From assembly GCA_902778625.1 (NCBI GenBank), contig CACYYM010000008.1:1-64000 (forward strand): a stretch of 64,000 nt of DNA, in the 5' to 3' direction. The notes beneath the pieces were generated by a model. The model searched no databases. It had not been told where the DNA came from and saw only the letters and a list, made by a program, of their open reading frames with translations. This document shows positions 26,926 to 34,978 of the stretch, in pieces (the stretch's first letter is position 1; every line of letters starts with the position of its first letter). The translations under genes were made by a program, and so were the position numbers. Source of the DNA: an uncultured Bacteroidales bacterium (GTDB lineage: Bacteria > Bacteroidota > Bacteroidia > Bacteroidales > Bacteroidaceae).

Positions 26926-27693
26926 TTGAAACCTATATATTTTATAGCAGATGCTCATTTAGGCAGCCTTGCAATTCCGCACAGCCGTCAACAGGAAAGG
27001 CGTCTCGTTCGCTTCCTCGATGAGATTAAGGACAAGGCAGGAGCCATCTATATGCTTGGCGACATGTTCGACTTCTGGTTCGAGTATCAAACCGTTGTGC
27101 CGAAAGGCTACACCCGTTTTCTCGGCAAAATAAGCGAGTTGACAGATATGGGAATCGAGGTGCATTACTTTACCGGCAATCACGACATTTGGTGCCTCGA
27201 CTACTTGGAAAGGGAATGCGGCATGATTCTTCATCATAACGCGCTCACGCTTGAACTTGGCGACCAGACGTTCTACCTTGCACATGGCGACGGCTTGGGA
27301 GATAGGGATTGGAAGTTCAAACTAATCCGAAGCATCTTCCACAACAAAACATGTCAATGGATGTTCCGTTGGCTACATCCTTATTTTGGCATGAAATTCG
27401 GCCTTAACTGGGCAAAACATAGCCGCATAAAGCATGATGCTGGAGGTGGAGAACCACCTTATCAGGGCGAAGACAAAGAGCCATTGGTTATCTTTGCGAA
27501 GCAATACTTGAAAGAGCATCCCGATGTGGACTTCTTCCTCTTCGGGCATCGGCACATCGAACTTGACCTCGCCTTAACCCGACAGACGCGTATGCTCATC
27601 CTTGGTGACTGGATAACGCAGTTCACCTATGCTTATTATGATGGCGAGCAACTCTATCTGGAAAGCTATACAGAAGGCGAAGACCATAAGTAA
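26926..27693 (+). CDS. lpxH: UDP-2,3-diacylglucosamine diphosphatase, TTG start
   Basis: A 255-residue calcineurin-fold phosphoesterase that makes lipid X in lipid A synthesis. All metal motifs are present: IADAHLGS, GDMFDFWFEY, TGNHD, HGDGLGD and GHRHIE. The only plausible initiator is TTG at 26926: the frame has a stop at 26908 and no ATG or GTG between, and KPIYFIADAHLG directly follows. Last gene of the hisS run. Confidence 0.9.
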   Translation: MKPIYFIADAHLGSLAIPHSRQQERRLVRFLDEIKDKAGAIYMLGDMFDFWFEYQTVVPKGYTRFLGKISELTDMGIEVHYFTGNHDIWCLDYLERECGMILHHNALTLELGDQTFYLAHGDGLGDRDWKFKLIRSIFHNKTCQWMFRWLHPYFGMKFGLNWAKHSRIKHDAGGGEPPYQGEDKEPLVIFAKQYLKEHPDVDFFLFGHRHIELDLALTRQTRMLILGDWITQFTYAYYDGEQLYLESYTEGEDHK

Positions 27694-27711
27694 ATTATAT
27701 ATTCGCACATT

Positions 27712-27945
27712 ACACACGCTAACTTCGAAAACTTAACACGTTAACTTCGAAAACTTAACACGCTAACTTCGAAAACTTAACACGTTAACTTCGAAAACTT
27801 AACACGTTAACTTCGGAAACTTAACACGCTAACTTCGAAAACTTAACACGTTAACTTCGGAAACTTAACACGCTAACTTCGAAAACTTAACACGTTAACT
27901 TCGGAAACTTAACACGTGAAGCTTTAGCTCGACGCAAGTCAACTT
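27712..27945 (+). repeat. Array D: longest 22-bp phased array (10 units plus one)
   Basis: ACACG cores start at 27714 and then every 22 bp to 27912 (10 units). Units alternate between CACGTTAAC and CACGCTAAC, and between CTTCGAAAAC and CTTCGGAAAC, giving partial 44-bp superunits. An eleventh core of different sequence, TCGAC-GCAA-GTCAA (27929-27942), is centred 1 bp off the grid. It fills the convergent gap between lpxH and the amylase gene. Confidence 0.96.
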
Positions 27946-27952
27946 CGGAAAC

Positions 27953-29545
27953 TCAACTCAATATGATGCCAAAGTTGGCAGGAAGAGTGAGGATAAGAGA
28001 TTCGTCAGAATTGAACGGCATGCTTACCTTGTTACCAGTCAGCATATTAGTTATTGGTTTCTTTGTCTTTGCTTTAATGCCTGAGAACTCATAGAAATGC
28101 TTGGGAATTTTGAGCGAAATGGTCTCTTCCTGATTGGAAAAGTTGGCTACGACTAACGCGAACTTCTTCCCCAAATGGCGGATAAAGGCATACTGTCGTT
28201 GGAGATGTGGATTGGCATACATCAGGTCGTAGAAGCCGCCTTCAGCAAACAAGTGTTGCTCTCTAAGTTGAAGAATGCTTTGATAAGTCTTTTGCAAGGC
28301 AGTTTCCTCTGCTGTCAGCAGTTTGCCATCAAAGCGACCTTTGTTGCGCCAGCGTCGGATGCTGGGAACACTCCAATAATCAAAGATAGTGGTTCGCCCG
28401 TCAAGTCCGCTAAAACCTTCTGCATCCATACCTCTTTCGCCGAGTTCCTGACCAAAGTAAAGCATGAAAGGACAAGGCATGAGGCTGCTGATGAGAAGTG
28501 CCGGCAAAGCTTTCTTGGCGTCACCTAACAGGAAATCGCTTGCAAGACGCTGTTCGTCGTGGTTCTCCAAGAAGTTGAGCATCTTGCCTCGTATATCATC
28601 AACCGATTGCCAACAAGATGTGATGCTTTGTGTGCTTTGACCTCGACAAACATTCAGCAAAGTGTCGTAAAGCCCCACTTTATCATAGAGGTAATCAAAA
28701 TGGCCCCGATGAATGTAGTCGCGATAAAGGTTTGGATTGTAAACTTCTGCTATGAAGATGATTTCCGGATAAGTTTTTTTTACCTGTGGCAACGCCCATT
28801 CCCAGAACTCAACTGGCACCATCTCGGCCATATCGCAACGGAATCCGTCGATTCCCTTCGAGGCCCAATACATCAGGATGTCAAGCATCTTGTGATAAGT
28901 GTTTGGGCCATAGTTCAGCTTCACCGTTTCGTACCAGTCATTCTTCGATGGCATAGAGGTGAACCTGTCGTTGCCTGTTGCTTTCGCAGGAATTTCCTGA
29001 TAGGTGCTTCCCTGCAAGATGTTGTCGAGACAAAGCGGTTCTGGCAGATAGTAGAAGTTGTTGTCGGGCGAGTAGGGGAGTGTTGTGTCATCGTCCTCGC
29101 CAAGGTCTCGAACACCTTTTGGCTTTGCATCCGAATGATACTGACGGGCAACATGATTGGGCACGAAGTCGATGATGACCTTCAAGCCTGCCTTATGTGT
29201 CCTGTCAACAAGTAGCTCGAACTCACGAATGCGCTTTGAAACGTCTTTCGCTAGGTCGGGGTCTACGTCATAATAATCGCGAATGGCATACGGACTGCCT
29301 GCTTCGCCCTTCACTACATCAGGGTTGTCGGCAGGAATACCTATGGCAGAGTAGTCCGTTTTGCTTGCGTGTTCGATGATGCCAGTATACCAGATATGCG
29401 TACAGCCAAGTGCTCGGATCTGCTCCAAAGCCTTGGCTGTAAAGTCTTGCATCAAGCCGCACCCATTCTGCTGCTTGGTTCCATTTGGAATGCAGTTTGC
29501 CTTATCGTTACCGAAAAGGCGGGTGAAGACCTGATAGATGGTCAT
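27953..29545 (-). CDS. Alpha-amylase family glycoside hydrolase (GH13)
   Basis: A 530-residue GH13 TIM-barrel enzyme without a signal peptide, so probably cytoplasmic alpha-glucan metabolism. Conserved regions: VIIDFVPNH (I), DGFRCDMAEMVP with nucleophile Asp (II), IIFIAEVY with acid Glu (III), and FLENHDEQR with the third acid (IV). The start is MTIYQVFTRLFGN, 1 bp after the fabD stop, so it appears translationally coupled to fabD. An upstream in-frame extension would run into fabD and is rejected. Confidence 0.9.
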   Translation of the reverse strand: MTIYQVFTRLFGNDKANCIPNGTKQQNGCGLMQDFTAKALEQIRALGCTHIWYTGIIEHASKTDYSAIGIPADNPDVVKGEAGSPYAIRDYYDVDPDLAKDVSKRIREFELLVDRTHKAGLKVIIDFVPNHVARQYHSDAKPKGVRDLGEDDDTTLPYSPDNNFYYLPEPLCLDNILQGSTYQEIPAKATGNDRFTSMPSKNDWYETVKLNYGPNTYHKMLDILMYWASKGIDGFRCDMAEMVPVEFWEWALPQVKKTYPEIIFIAEVYNPNLYRDYIHRGHFDYLYDKVGLYDTLLNVCRGQSTQSITSCWQSVDDIRGKMLNFLENHDEQRLASDFLLGDAKKALPALLISSLMPCPFMLYFGQELGERGMDAEGFSGLDGRTTIFDYWSVPSIRRWRNKGRFDGKLLTAEETALQKTYQSILQLREQHLFAEGGFYDLMYANPHLQRQYAFIRHLGKKFALVVANFSNQEETISLKIPKHFYEFSGIKAKTKKPITNMLTGNKVSMPFNSDESLILTLPANFGIILS

Positions 29546-29546
29546 C

Positions 29547-30446
29547 TTACTGGATGCCTTCGATTGTGATGCCTTCGATGCCTTTAGCAATCTTGGAAAT
29601 CATTCCCTGCAAAGCACGACCGGGACCACATTCTGTGAAATCTGTTGCACCTGCGGCAAGCATATTCTGAACCTCGTAAGTCCAACGAACAGAGGCTGTC
29701 AGCTGAGCAATCAGATTCTGCTTAATCTCGGCTGCATCTGTGTGAGCCTTAGCATCTACATTCTGATAGATGGGGCAAGAAGGTGTGTGGAATTCGGTCT
29801 TCTCAATGGCTGCCTGAAGCTCATCCTTAGCAGGTTGCATGAGAGGACTATGGAAAGCACCGCCAACAGGCAGTACCAAAGCACGCTTTGCACCAGCTTC
29901 CTTCAGTTTCTCACAAGCGGCGTTAATCTCTTCAACATTGCCGCTGATAACCAACTGCCCAGGGCAATTGTAGTTTGCAGGCACGACAACTCCCTTGCCT
30001 TCTGCTGTTACCTCGGCACAAACCTGCTCTACAGTCTCATCAGGAAGGTTGATGATTGCAGCCATAGTGCTAGGTGCGGCTTCGCAAGCCTTCTGCATCG
30101 CCATTGCACGAGCATGCACGAGACGAAGTCCGTCCTCAAATGAAAGAGCTCCAGCAGCTACGAGAGCGCTGAACTCACCCAAGCTGTGACCACCAACCAT
30201 ATCGGGTTTGAAGGCATCGCCCATACAGATTGCAGTAATAACACTATGCAAGAAGACGGCAGGTTGGGTAACTTTAGTCTGCTTCAACTCCTCTTCGCTA
30301 CCCTCGAACATGATGTCTGTGATGCGGAAACCAAGTATCTCGTTGGCCTTTTCAAAGAGTTCTTTTGCCTTTGGATTGCTTTCATAGAGCTCTTTACCCA
30401 TGCCTGTAAACTGTGCTCCCTGACCGGGAAAAACAAATGCTTTCAT
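29547..30446 (-). CDS. fabD: Malonyl-CoA:ACP transacylase
   Basis: A 299-residue enzyme loading malonyl groups on acyl carrier protein. Motifs: FPGQGAQFTGMG at the start, nucleophile Ser88 in GGHSLGE, the catalytic His region in VGGAFHSPLM, and GQLVISG. It is the first gene of a two-gene unit with the GH13 enzyme. Confidence 0.95.
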   Translation of the reverse strand: MKAFVFPGQGAQFTGMGKELYESNPKAKELFEKANEILGFRITDIMFEGSEEELKQTKVTQPAVFLHSVITAICMGDAFKPDMVGGHSLGEFSALVAAGALSFEDGLRLVHARAMAMQKACEAAPSTMAAIINLPDETVEQVCAEVTAEGKGVVVPANYNCPGQLVISGNVEEINAACEKLKEAGAKRALVLPVGGAFHSPLMQPAKDELQAAIEKTEFHTPSCPIYQNVDAKAHTDAAEIKQNLIAQLTASVRWTYEVQNMLAAGATDFTECGPGRALQGMISKIAKGIEGITIEGIQ

Positions 30447-30481
30447 ATGATATCTTTTGTTACGTTATTCAAAATGCGCGG

Positions 30482-30489
30482 CAAAGATA
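30482..30489 (-). promoter_or_regulatory. Bacteroidota promoter -7 box (fabD)
   Basis: Reverse strand reads TATCTTTG, 35 bp upstream of fabD. Confidence 0.65.
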
Positions 30490-30573
30490 CAATAAATTAT
30501 TCATATAATAGCAATAAGTATGCAACTATCTCTTCGCGCGTACATTATTTATTGATATAGGTCATTACAAACC

Positions 30574-32133
30574 TTACCATTCATCCACCTTTTGCACTTT
30601 TCTAAATGTGTCGAGCTGCTTTTGTAAACGTGCCAAATGCTTTGCATACTTAGCTTCAGACACTACGTTGTGAAGCTCGTTCGGGTCACGTTTGAGGTCG
30701 TAAAGCTCATCATAAGCGCTGGCAGCATTCTTCGGATTATAGAAGTGCAAGAGCTTGTAACGTCCATCACTCACGCCATCGTGCCGCATCACATTGTGTT
30801 CTGCCGGACAATCATAGTAGTGATAGTACAGATACTTGCGCCAGTTCTTGGGAGTTTTGCCTTTGTGCGACATAATTGGAAGCAGCGAAGTGCCAACCAT
30901 TTGCTGGGGCTTTTCAGCATCTGCAATGTCGAGGAACGTCGGAGCAAAGTCGATGTTCTGCACCAAAGCATTACTCGTTTCGCCACCATTCATGCCTGGA
31001 GCGTAAACGAGTAGGGGAGTGCGGAACGACTCTTCGTACATGAAGCGCTTGTCGAACCAACCATGTTCGCCCATATAAAAGCCTTGGTCGCTTGTATAGA
31101 CAACCATCGTGTTGTCCATCAAGCCGTTAGCTTCCAGATAATCAAGCAGTCTTCCGACCTGCTCGTCTATGCTATGAATTACGCGCATATAGTCGCGAAT
31201 ATAACGCTGAAACTTCCATTTAAGCAAGTCATCACCCTGAAGATGCTGAGCCAACATGGCTTCATTGCGAGGATTATACACCGACTCCCACTTCTCTCTC
31301 TGTTCTGGCGACATACGGGAAAGCTGATAACGGAACCCGTCACCATTTCGTTCGTGCGTATAACCCATGCCTGGCTTTATCTGCGTGACTTTCAGGTCGT
31401 AGCACATCTCCATGTCTTTCGCAATACTCATCTGCTGTTCATGAGCAGCACGACCTCTTGTGGCGTAGTCATCGAAGAAGGTCTCAGGCAAAGGAAACTC
31501 GATATCTTCGTAAAGCTCAAGCATATCAAGTGGCGGCATCCAGTTCCTGTGTGGCGCTTTATGATGGACGAAGAGTGCAAAGGGTTTCGTTCTGTCGCGC
31601 CCTTCAAGGAACTCTATCGCGTGGTCTGTAATGAGGTTCGTAGCATAACCTTTCTCTACGACATACTTGCCGCCACTTTCCTTTGAGCGGAACTTCGGGT
31701 CATAATAGTCGCCTTGACCAGGAAGGATGCGGTATTCGTCGAATCCTTTAGGCTCGCAAAGCATGTGCCATTTGCCAATCATACATGTCTGATAACCTGC
31801 TTGTTGCAGATATTGACTCACGAAAGGCGCGTTCTCATCGATGGGACAATCAAGCGTCCTTTGTCCGCTCTGATGGCTATACATGCCAGTCATCAGGCAA
31901 GCACGGCTGGGAGTACTGAGCGAGTTCTCAACATAAGCCCGCTGAAAGAGTATTCCTCGTTCTGCAAGCCGGTCGAGATTGGGCGTTGGAGCTTGCTTAG
32001 AGAGCTGATGGCCATAAGCGCTAATGGCTTGATACGAGTGGTCGTCGCTCATGATATAGACAATGTTCCAACGCTGAGCTTGAGCAGAAGTAACGGCACA
32101 ACTGCCAAGCAAAAATAGTGGAAGCTTATTCAT
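30574..32133 (-). CDS. Serine-type arylsulfatase family protein, secreted
   Basis: A 519-residue formylglycine-dependent sulfatase with a signal peptide (1-19, ending SAQA). Metal ligands Asp30-Asp31 are in MSDDHSYQ; the modified residue is Ser73 in SLSTPSRACLMTG, the serine-type motif that needs an anaerobic maturase (not in this window). YTSDQGFYMGEHGWFDKRFM carries the second metal/substrate block. The overall pattern recalls N-acetylglucosamine- or hexose-sulfatases of gut Bacteroidales. It sits 36 bp downstream of a Gfo/Idh oxidoreductase and is probably co-transcribed. Confidence 0.9.
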   Translation of the reverse strand: MNKLPLFLLGSCAVTSAQAQRWNIVYIMSDDHSYQAISAYGHQLSKQAPTPNLDRLAERGILFQRAYVENSLSTPSRACLMTGMYSHQSGQRTLDCPIDENAPFVSQYLQQAGYQTCMIGKWHMLCEPKGFDEYRILPGQGDYYDPKFRSKESGGKYVVEKGYATNLITDHAIEFLEGRDRTKPFALFVHHKAPHRNWMPPLDMLELYEDIEFPLPETFFDDYATRGRAAHEQQMSIAKDMEMCYDLKVTQIKPGMGYTHERNGDGFRYQLSRMSPEQREKWESVYNPRNEAMLAQHLQGDDLLKWKFQRYIRDYMRVIHSIDEQVGRLLDYLEANGLMDNTMVVYTSDQGFYMGEHGWFDKRFMYEESFRTPLLVYAPGMNGGETSNALVQNIDFAPTFLDIADAEKPQQMVGTSLLPIMSHKGKTPKNWRKYLYYHYYDCPAEHNVMRHDGVSDGRYKLLHFYNPKNAASAYDELYDLKRDPNELHNVVSEAKYAKHLARLQKQLDTFRKVQKVDEW

Positions 32134-32169
32134 GGTATATCTTGTCTTCTTTTCTTATTTCCTACTATA

Positions 32170-33150
32170 TTATATTTCTTGTACCATTCGTTCTTGTGCA
32201 ATGGCAATCTCTTGCATTATTCGCGTTACATATGGTATTACTATATGGCATTCCTGACGGTTCTCGATGAGGTTGAGGAACTCCTGGAACTCGTAGCTGA
32301 GGCGATGGCGACCTGTCTCGCTCTTGAAGGTGACTGGTTCTTTGCCTTTCAGGTGCAGGGTAAAGGAGTCCATAATGCTCACCGAACCGTGCACTTCAAT
32401 GTAACCTTCCTCGCCCTGAATGCAGCCATAAGAGAATCCGTCGCTGTCCTTCGATGCACTTAGAACTGCAAGAGATGTGGGGTAGTGGCAGAGTAGGGTA
32501 CCACTTGTATCGATGCCATTGAAGCCCCGATTGCAGTCGTAACGAATGGTTCGAGGCGGTCCAAAGAGCGCAATCGTGAAGCAAAGATTATAGACATTCA
32601 GGTCGGCAAGCGTGCCTCCAGCCATTGCAGGGTCGAAGACAGGCGTGAGTTCGCCCTTGAGATAACGGTCGTAACGACTGCTTCGTTGAGCATAGTTGCA
32701 ATGAACCATCCTTACTTTTCCAATCTGCGGCAAGACTTCCTGCAGTTTACGGAACAGCGGCATATACAACAAGGAGAATGCAGGCAAGCAATAAACACAG
32801 CGAAGTATCGCCATATCAACCAGTTCGTCGGTTTCAACTCGATTGACGGCAATGGGTTTCTCTACAATGACATTCTTATCAGCCATCATTGCCTGGATGG
32901 CATATTCATGGTGAACATGGTTGGCATTCGCGATGTAAACAAAGTCTGCCTCAGCTTCTTGAAGCATTCTCGCGTAGTCCGTATAGACGAAGCCTGTTGG
33001 AGCATAAGCTTGGCAAAGGTCGATAGCATGTTCCACACTGTGTTCGCGAGCATAAATGCCAGTTACTTCGATCTTGCCGGCAAACTCTTCATGAAGCATT
33101 CGCATGACTTCTTCGGCAATCTTTCCTGTTCCTGCAATCGAAATTTTCAT
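32170..33150 (-). CDS. Gfo/Idh/MocA family oxidoreductase
   Basis: A 326-residue NAD(P)-dependent sugar oxidoreductase family member: Rossmann start MKISIAGTGKIAEEV, the EKP-type motif in VIVEKPIAVN, and a C-terminal beta-sheet domain with MAGGTLADLNVYNL. The Rossmann methionine is chosen as start; the longer frame begins upstream of the promoter. Substrate is unknown; pairing with a sulfatase suggests processing of a released sugar. Confidence 0.88.
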   Translation of the reverse strand: MKISIAGTGKIAEEVMRMLHEEFAGKIEVTGIYAREHSVEHAIDLCQAYAPTGFVYTDYARMLQEAEADFVYIANANHVHHEYAIQAMMADKNVIVEKPIAVNRVETDELVDMAILRCVYCLPAFSLLYMPLFRKLQEVLPQIGKVRMVHCNYAQRSSRYDRYLKGELTPVFDPAMAGGTLADLNVYNLCFTIALFGPPRTIRYDCNRGFNGIDTSGTLLCHYPTSLAVLSASKDSDGFSYGCIQGEEGYIEVHGSVSIMDSFTLHLKGKEPVTFKSETGRHRLSYEFQEFLNLIENRQECHIVIPYVTRIMQEIAIAQERMVQEI

Positions 33151-33170
33151 AATCAAATTGTTTCTTTGTG

Positions 33171-33178
33171 CAAATTTA
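33171..33178 (-). promoter_or_regulatory. Bacteroidota promoter -7 box (Gfo/Idh-sulfatase)
   Basis: Reverse strand reads TAAATTTG, 20 bp upstream of the chosen start. Confidence 0.6.
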
Positions 33179-33299
33179 AATAATTTCGGAGAAAGGACAA
33201 AACAAATTTCGAAGAATGTTGTTGAATATGATGTCAAACATCTAATTGATAGACATCTGCTGCTGTTCAACTCGTTCTGCCATGTCTCGCTGCAAAACT

Positions 33300-33376
33300 C
33301 AGCACGCTAAGTTCGTTATACATACATGTATCTATAATTATACATACATGTACATTTAATTATACATACATGTATA
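33300..33376 (+). repeat. Array G: 22-bp phased palindromes with divergent TACATGTA cores
   Basis: One degenerate classic core, CAGC-AC-GCTAA, is centred at 33304.5. Three TACATGTA palindromes follow, centred at 33326.5, 33348.5 and 33370.5, each in a unit TTATACATACATGTATCTAT-like of 22 bp. The period and register are the same as in the ACACG arrays although the arms are entirely different. Confidence 0.88.
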
Positions 33377-33527
33377 TATAATCAACATAGCCAGCGAAGT
33401 TATATAAGCTATCATTTTATGACATCAATTTCAATGTGGCGAGTAAACGTAAATATTGTTGCGCAATTTCTACTAAACATAACGTCCATTATCATCATAA
33501 TACTTGATTCTTATACATTATATAATA

Positions 33528-33564
33528 ATAAAGGCAATGCAATCCTTGCTTGGATGCATTGCCT
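33528..33564 (-). terminator. Intrinsic terminator of spt
   Basis: AGGCAATGCAATCC (33532-33545) pairs with GGATGCATTGCCT (33552-33564) with one bulged base and a 6-nt loop. On the minus strand it is followed by TTATTATTAT, 49 bp after the spt stop. Confidence 0.8.
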
Positions 33565-33612
33565 AATATGGAGTTTGATAAATATTCGCTTAGTGGTTTG
33601 CTTTACGTCTGC

Positions 33613-34800
33613 TTAGATAATTCCAAGTTCTTTGAAGACTTTCTTCAGCTTCACGACTGATTCGTCAACTTGTTCGCGTGTGTGATTTGCCATCAAAGCA
33701 TATCGAACAAGTGTGTCCTGCGGTGCACAAGCTGGCGGAATCACAGGATTGATGAAGACGCCTTCGTTGAATGCCTTTGCAACAGCCATGAAAGTCTTAT
33801 CTGTGTCGCGCACATAAAGTGGAATGATGGGACTCTCTGTGTCACCAATCTCGAAGCCTTCTTCGCGGAAACGCTTAAGTGCGTAGTTCGTTACACTCCA
33901 GAGAGCTTCCAGTCTTTCTGGCTCATTCTGGATAATATGAAGTGCCTCGCGAGCTGCAGCTGTGGCTGCTGGCGTACAACTTGCGCTAAAGATATAGGTA
34001 CGAGCCGTATGCCTGAGCCAGTTGATGACACTGCTGTCTGCTGCGATGAAACCGCCGATGGAAGCCAAACTCTTAGAGAAAGTTCCCATGATGAGGTCGA
34101 CATCTTTAGTCAGTCCAAAGTGGTTGCAGACACCTCTACCCTGCTTGCCAAAGACACCGATACCGTGAGCCTCGTCTACCATAATGGCGACGTTCTGATA
34201 TTTCTTCTTCAGCTCGACGATTTCGGGCAGTTTGCAAAGGTCGCCTTCCATGCTGAAGACACCATCTACGACAACCAGCTTGACACGTTCAGGCTCACAC
34301 TTCTGGATCATCTTCTCGAGGTCATCCATATCGTTGTGCTTATACTTGAGCTGCGTGGCAAAGCTGAGACGACGGCCATCAACAATACTTGCGTGGTCGC
34401 GGTCGTCGCAGATAACATAGTCGTTACGGTCAACAAGCTGACTGATAACGCCGCTATTTACGGTGAAACCTGTTGCAAAGCAGAGCGCCTCGTCCTTGCC
34501 GACAAACTCTGCCAGTTCTTTCTCGAGCTGAACGTGAATGTCGAGCGTGCCGTTGAGGAATCGGCTTCCTGCACAACCGCTGCCGTATTTCTGCATAGCT
34601 GCGCAACCAGCATCAATGACGCGTTGGTCGCCAGTCAAACCTGTGTATGCATTCGAGCCAAACATCAGCACACGTTTGCCTTCCATGATGACTTCTGTGC
34701 CTTGTTTGCCTTCTATCTCTCGGAAATAAGGGTAAATACCCTGCGCCATGAACTCCTGTGGGAGCGTGTATTTAGCGCATCTGTCTTGTAATAATCCCAT
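33613..34800 (-). CDS. spt: Serine palmitoyltransferase (alpha-oxoamine synthase)
   Basis: A 395-residue PLP enzyme of the alpha-oxoamine synthase family. The cofactor lysine is Lys243 in GTFSKSLASIGG; Asp209 and His212 are in VDEAHGIGVFG, and SGCAGSRFLNGT is the family glycine-rich loop. The N-terminus GLLQDRCAKYTLPQEFMAQG matches the Bacteroidota SPT branch, which condenses serine with an acyl-CoA to start sphingolipid synthesis, rather than KBL or BioF. A lipid kinase starts divergently 178 bp away. Confidence 0.88.
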   Translation of the reverse strand: MGLLQDRCAKYTLPQEFMAQGIYPYFREIEGKQGTEVIMEGKRVLMFGSNAYTGLTGDQRVIDAGCAAMQKYGSGCAGSRFLNGTLDIHVQLEKELAEFVGKDEALCFATGFTVNSGVISQLVDRNDYVICDDRDHASIVDGRRLSFATQLKYKHNDMDDLEKMIQKCEPERVKLVVVDGVFSMEGDLCKLPEIVELKKKYQNVAIMVDEAHGIGVFGKQGRGVCNHFGLTKDVDLIMGTFSKSLASIGGFIAADSSVINWLRHTARTYIFSASCTPAATAAAREALHIIQNEPERLEALWSVTNYALKRFREEGFEIGDTESPIIPLYVRDTDKTFMAVAKAFNEGVFINPVIPPACAPQDTLVRYALMANHTREQVDESVVKLKKVFKELGII

Positions 34801-34845
34801 GTATGTTTAAATATGTACGAAGTACAATTTATTATTTTAGCGCTG

Positions 34846-34853
34846 CAAAGGTA
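34846..34853 (-). promoter_or_regulatory. Bacteroidota promoter -7 box (spt)
   Basis: Reverse strand reads TACCTTTG, 45 bp upstream of spt. Confidence 0.6.
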
Positions 34854-34959
34854 CAAAAAAATAATTGAACATTGAACAATGTACATTGAAAATTATTCCT
34901 TATTCCTTATTTCTTTTACCTTTTAACCATTTAAGCTTTTAACATATTCACTTTTTTCG

Positions 34960-34967
34960 TATCTTTG
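34960..34967 (+). promoter_or_regulatory. Bacteroidota promoter -7 box (lipid kinase)
   Basis: TATCTTTG, 11 bp before the ATG at 34979. Confidence 0.65.
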
Positions 34968-34978
34968 CAGCGCGATAT

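Larger units (their letters stand above)
33151..33612. other. 462-bp intergenic region between the Gfo/Idh gene and spt
   Basis: Holds the Gfo/Idh promoter, array G, an AT-rich stretch and the spt terminator. A 65-codon open frame at 33419-33616 on the plus strand has no supporting features and runs into the spt 3' end. Confidence 0.7.

Noticed and set aside
27712..27945. Array D as a replication or plasmid-type iteron origin
   Set aside because: Iteron-like spacing is tempting, but the same arrays occur at nine loci with no rep gene nearby, and there is no DnaA-box cluster; an origin role for one array is unsupported.
33419..33616. 65-codon plus-strand frame between array G and spt
   Set aside because: It is AT-rich, crosses the spt terminator and ends inside the spt 3' end, and has no promoter or homology features.
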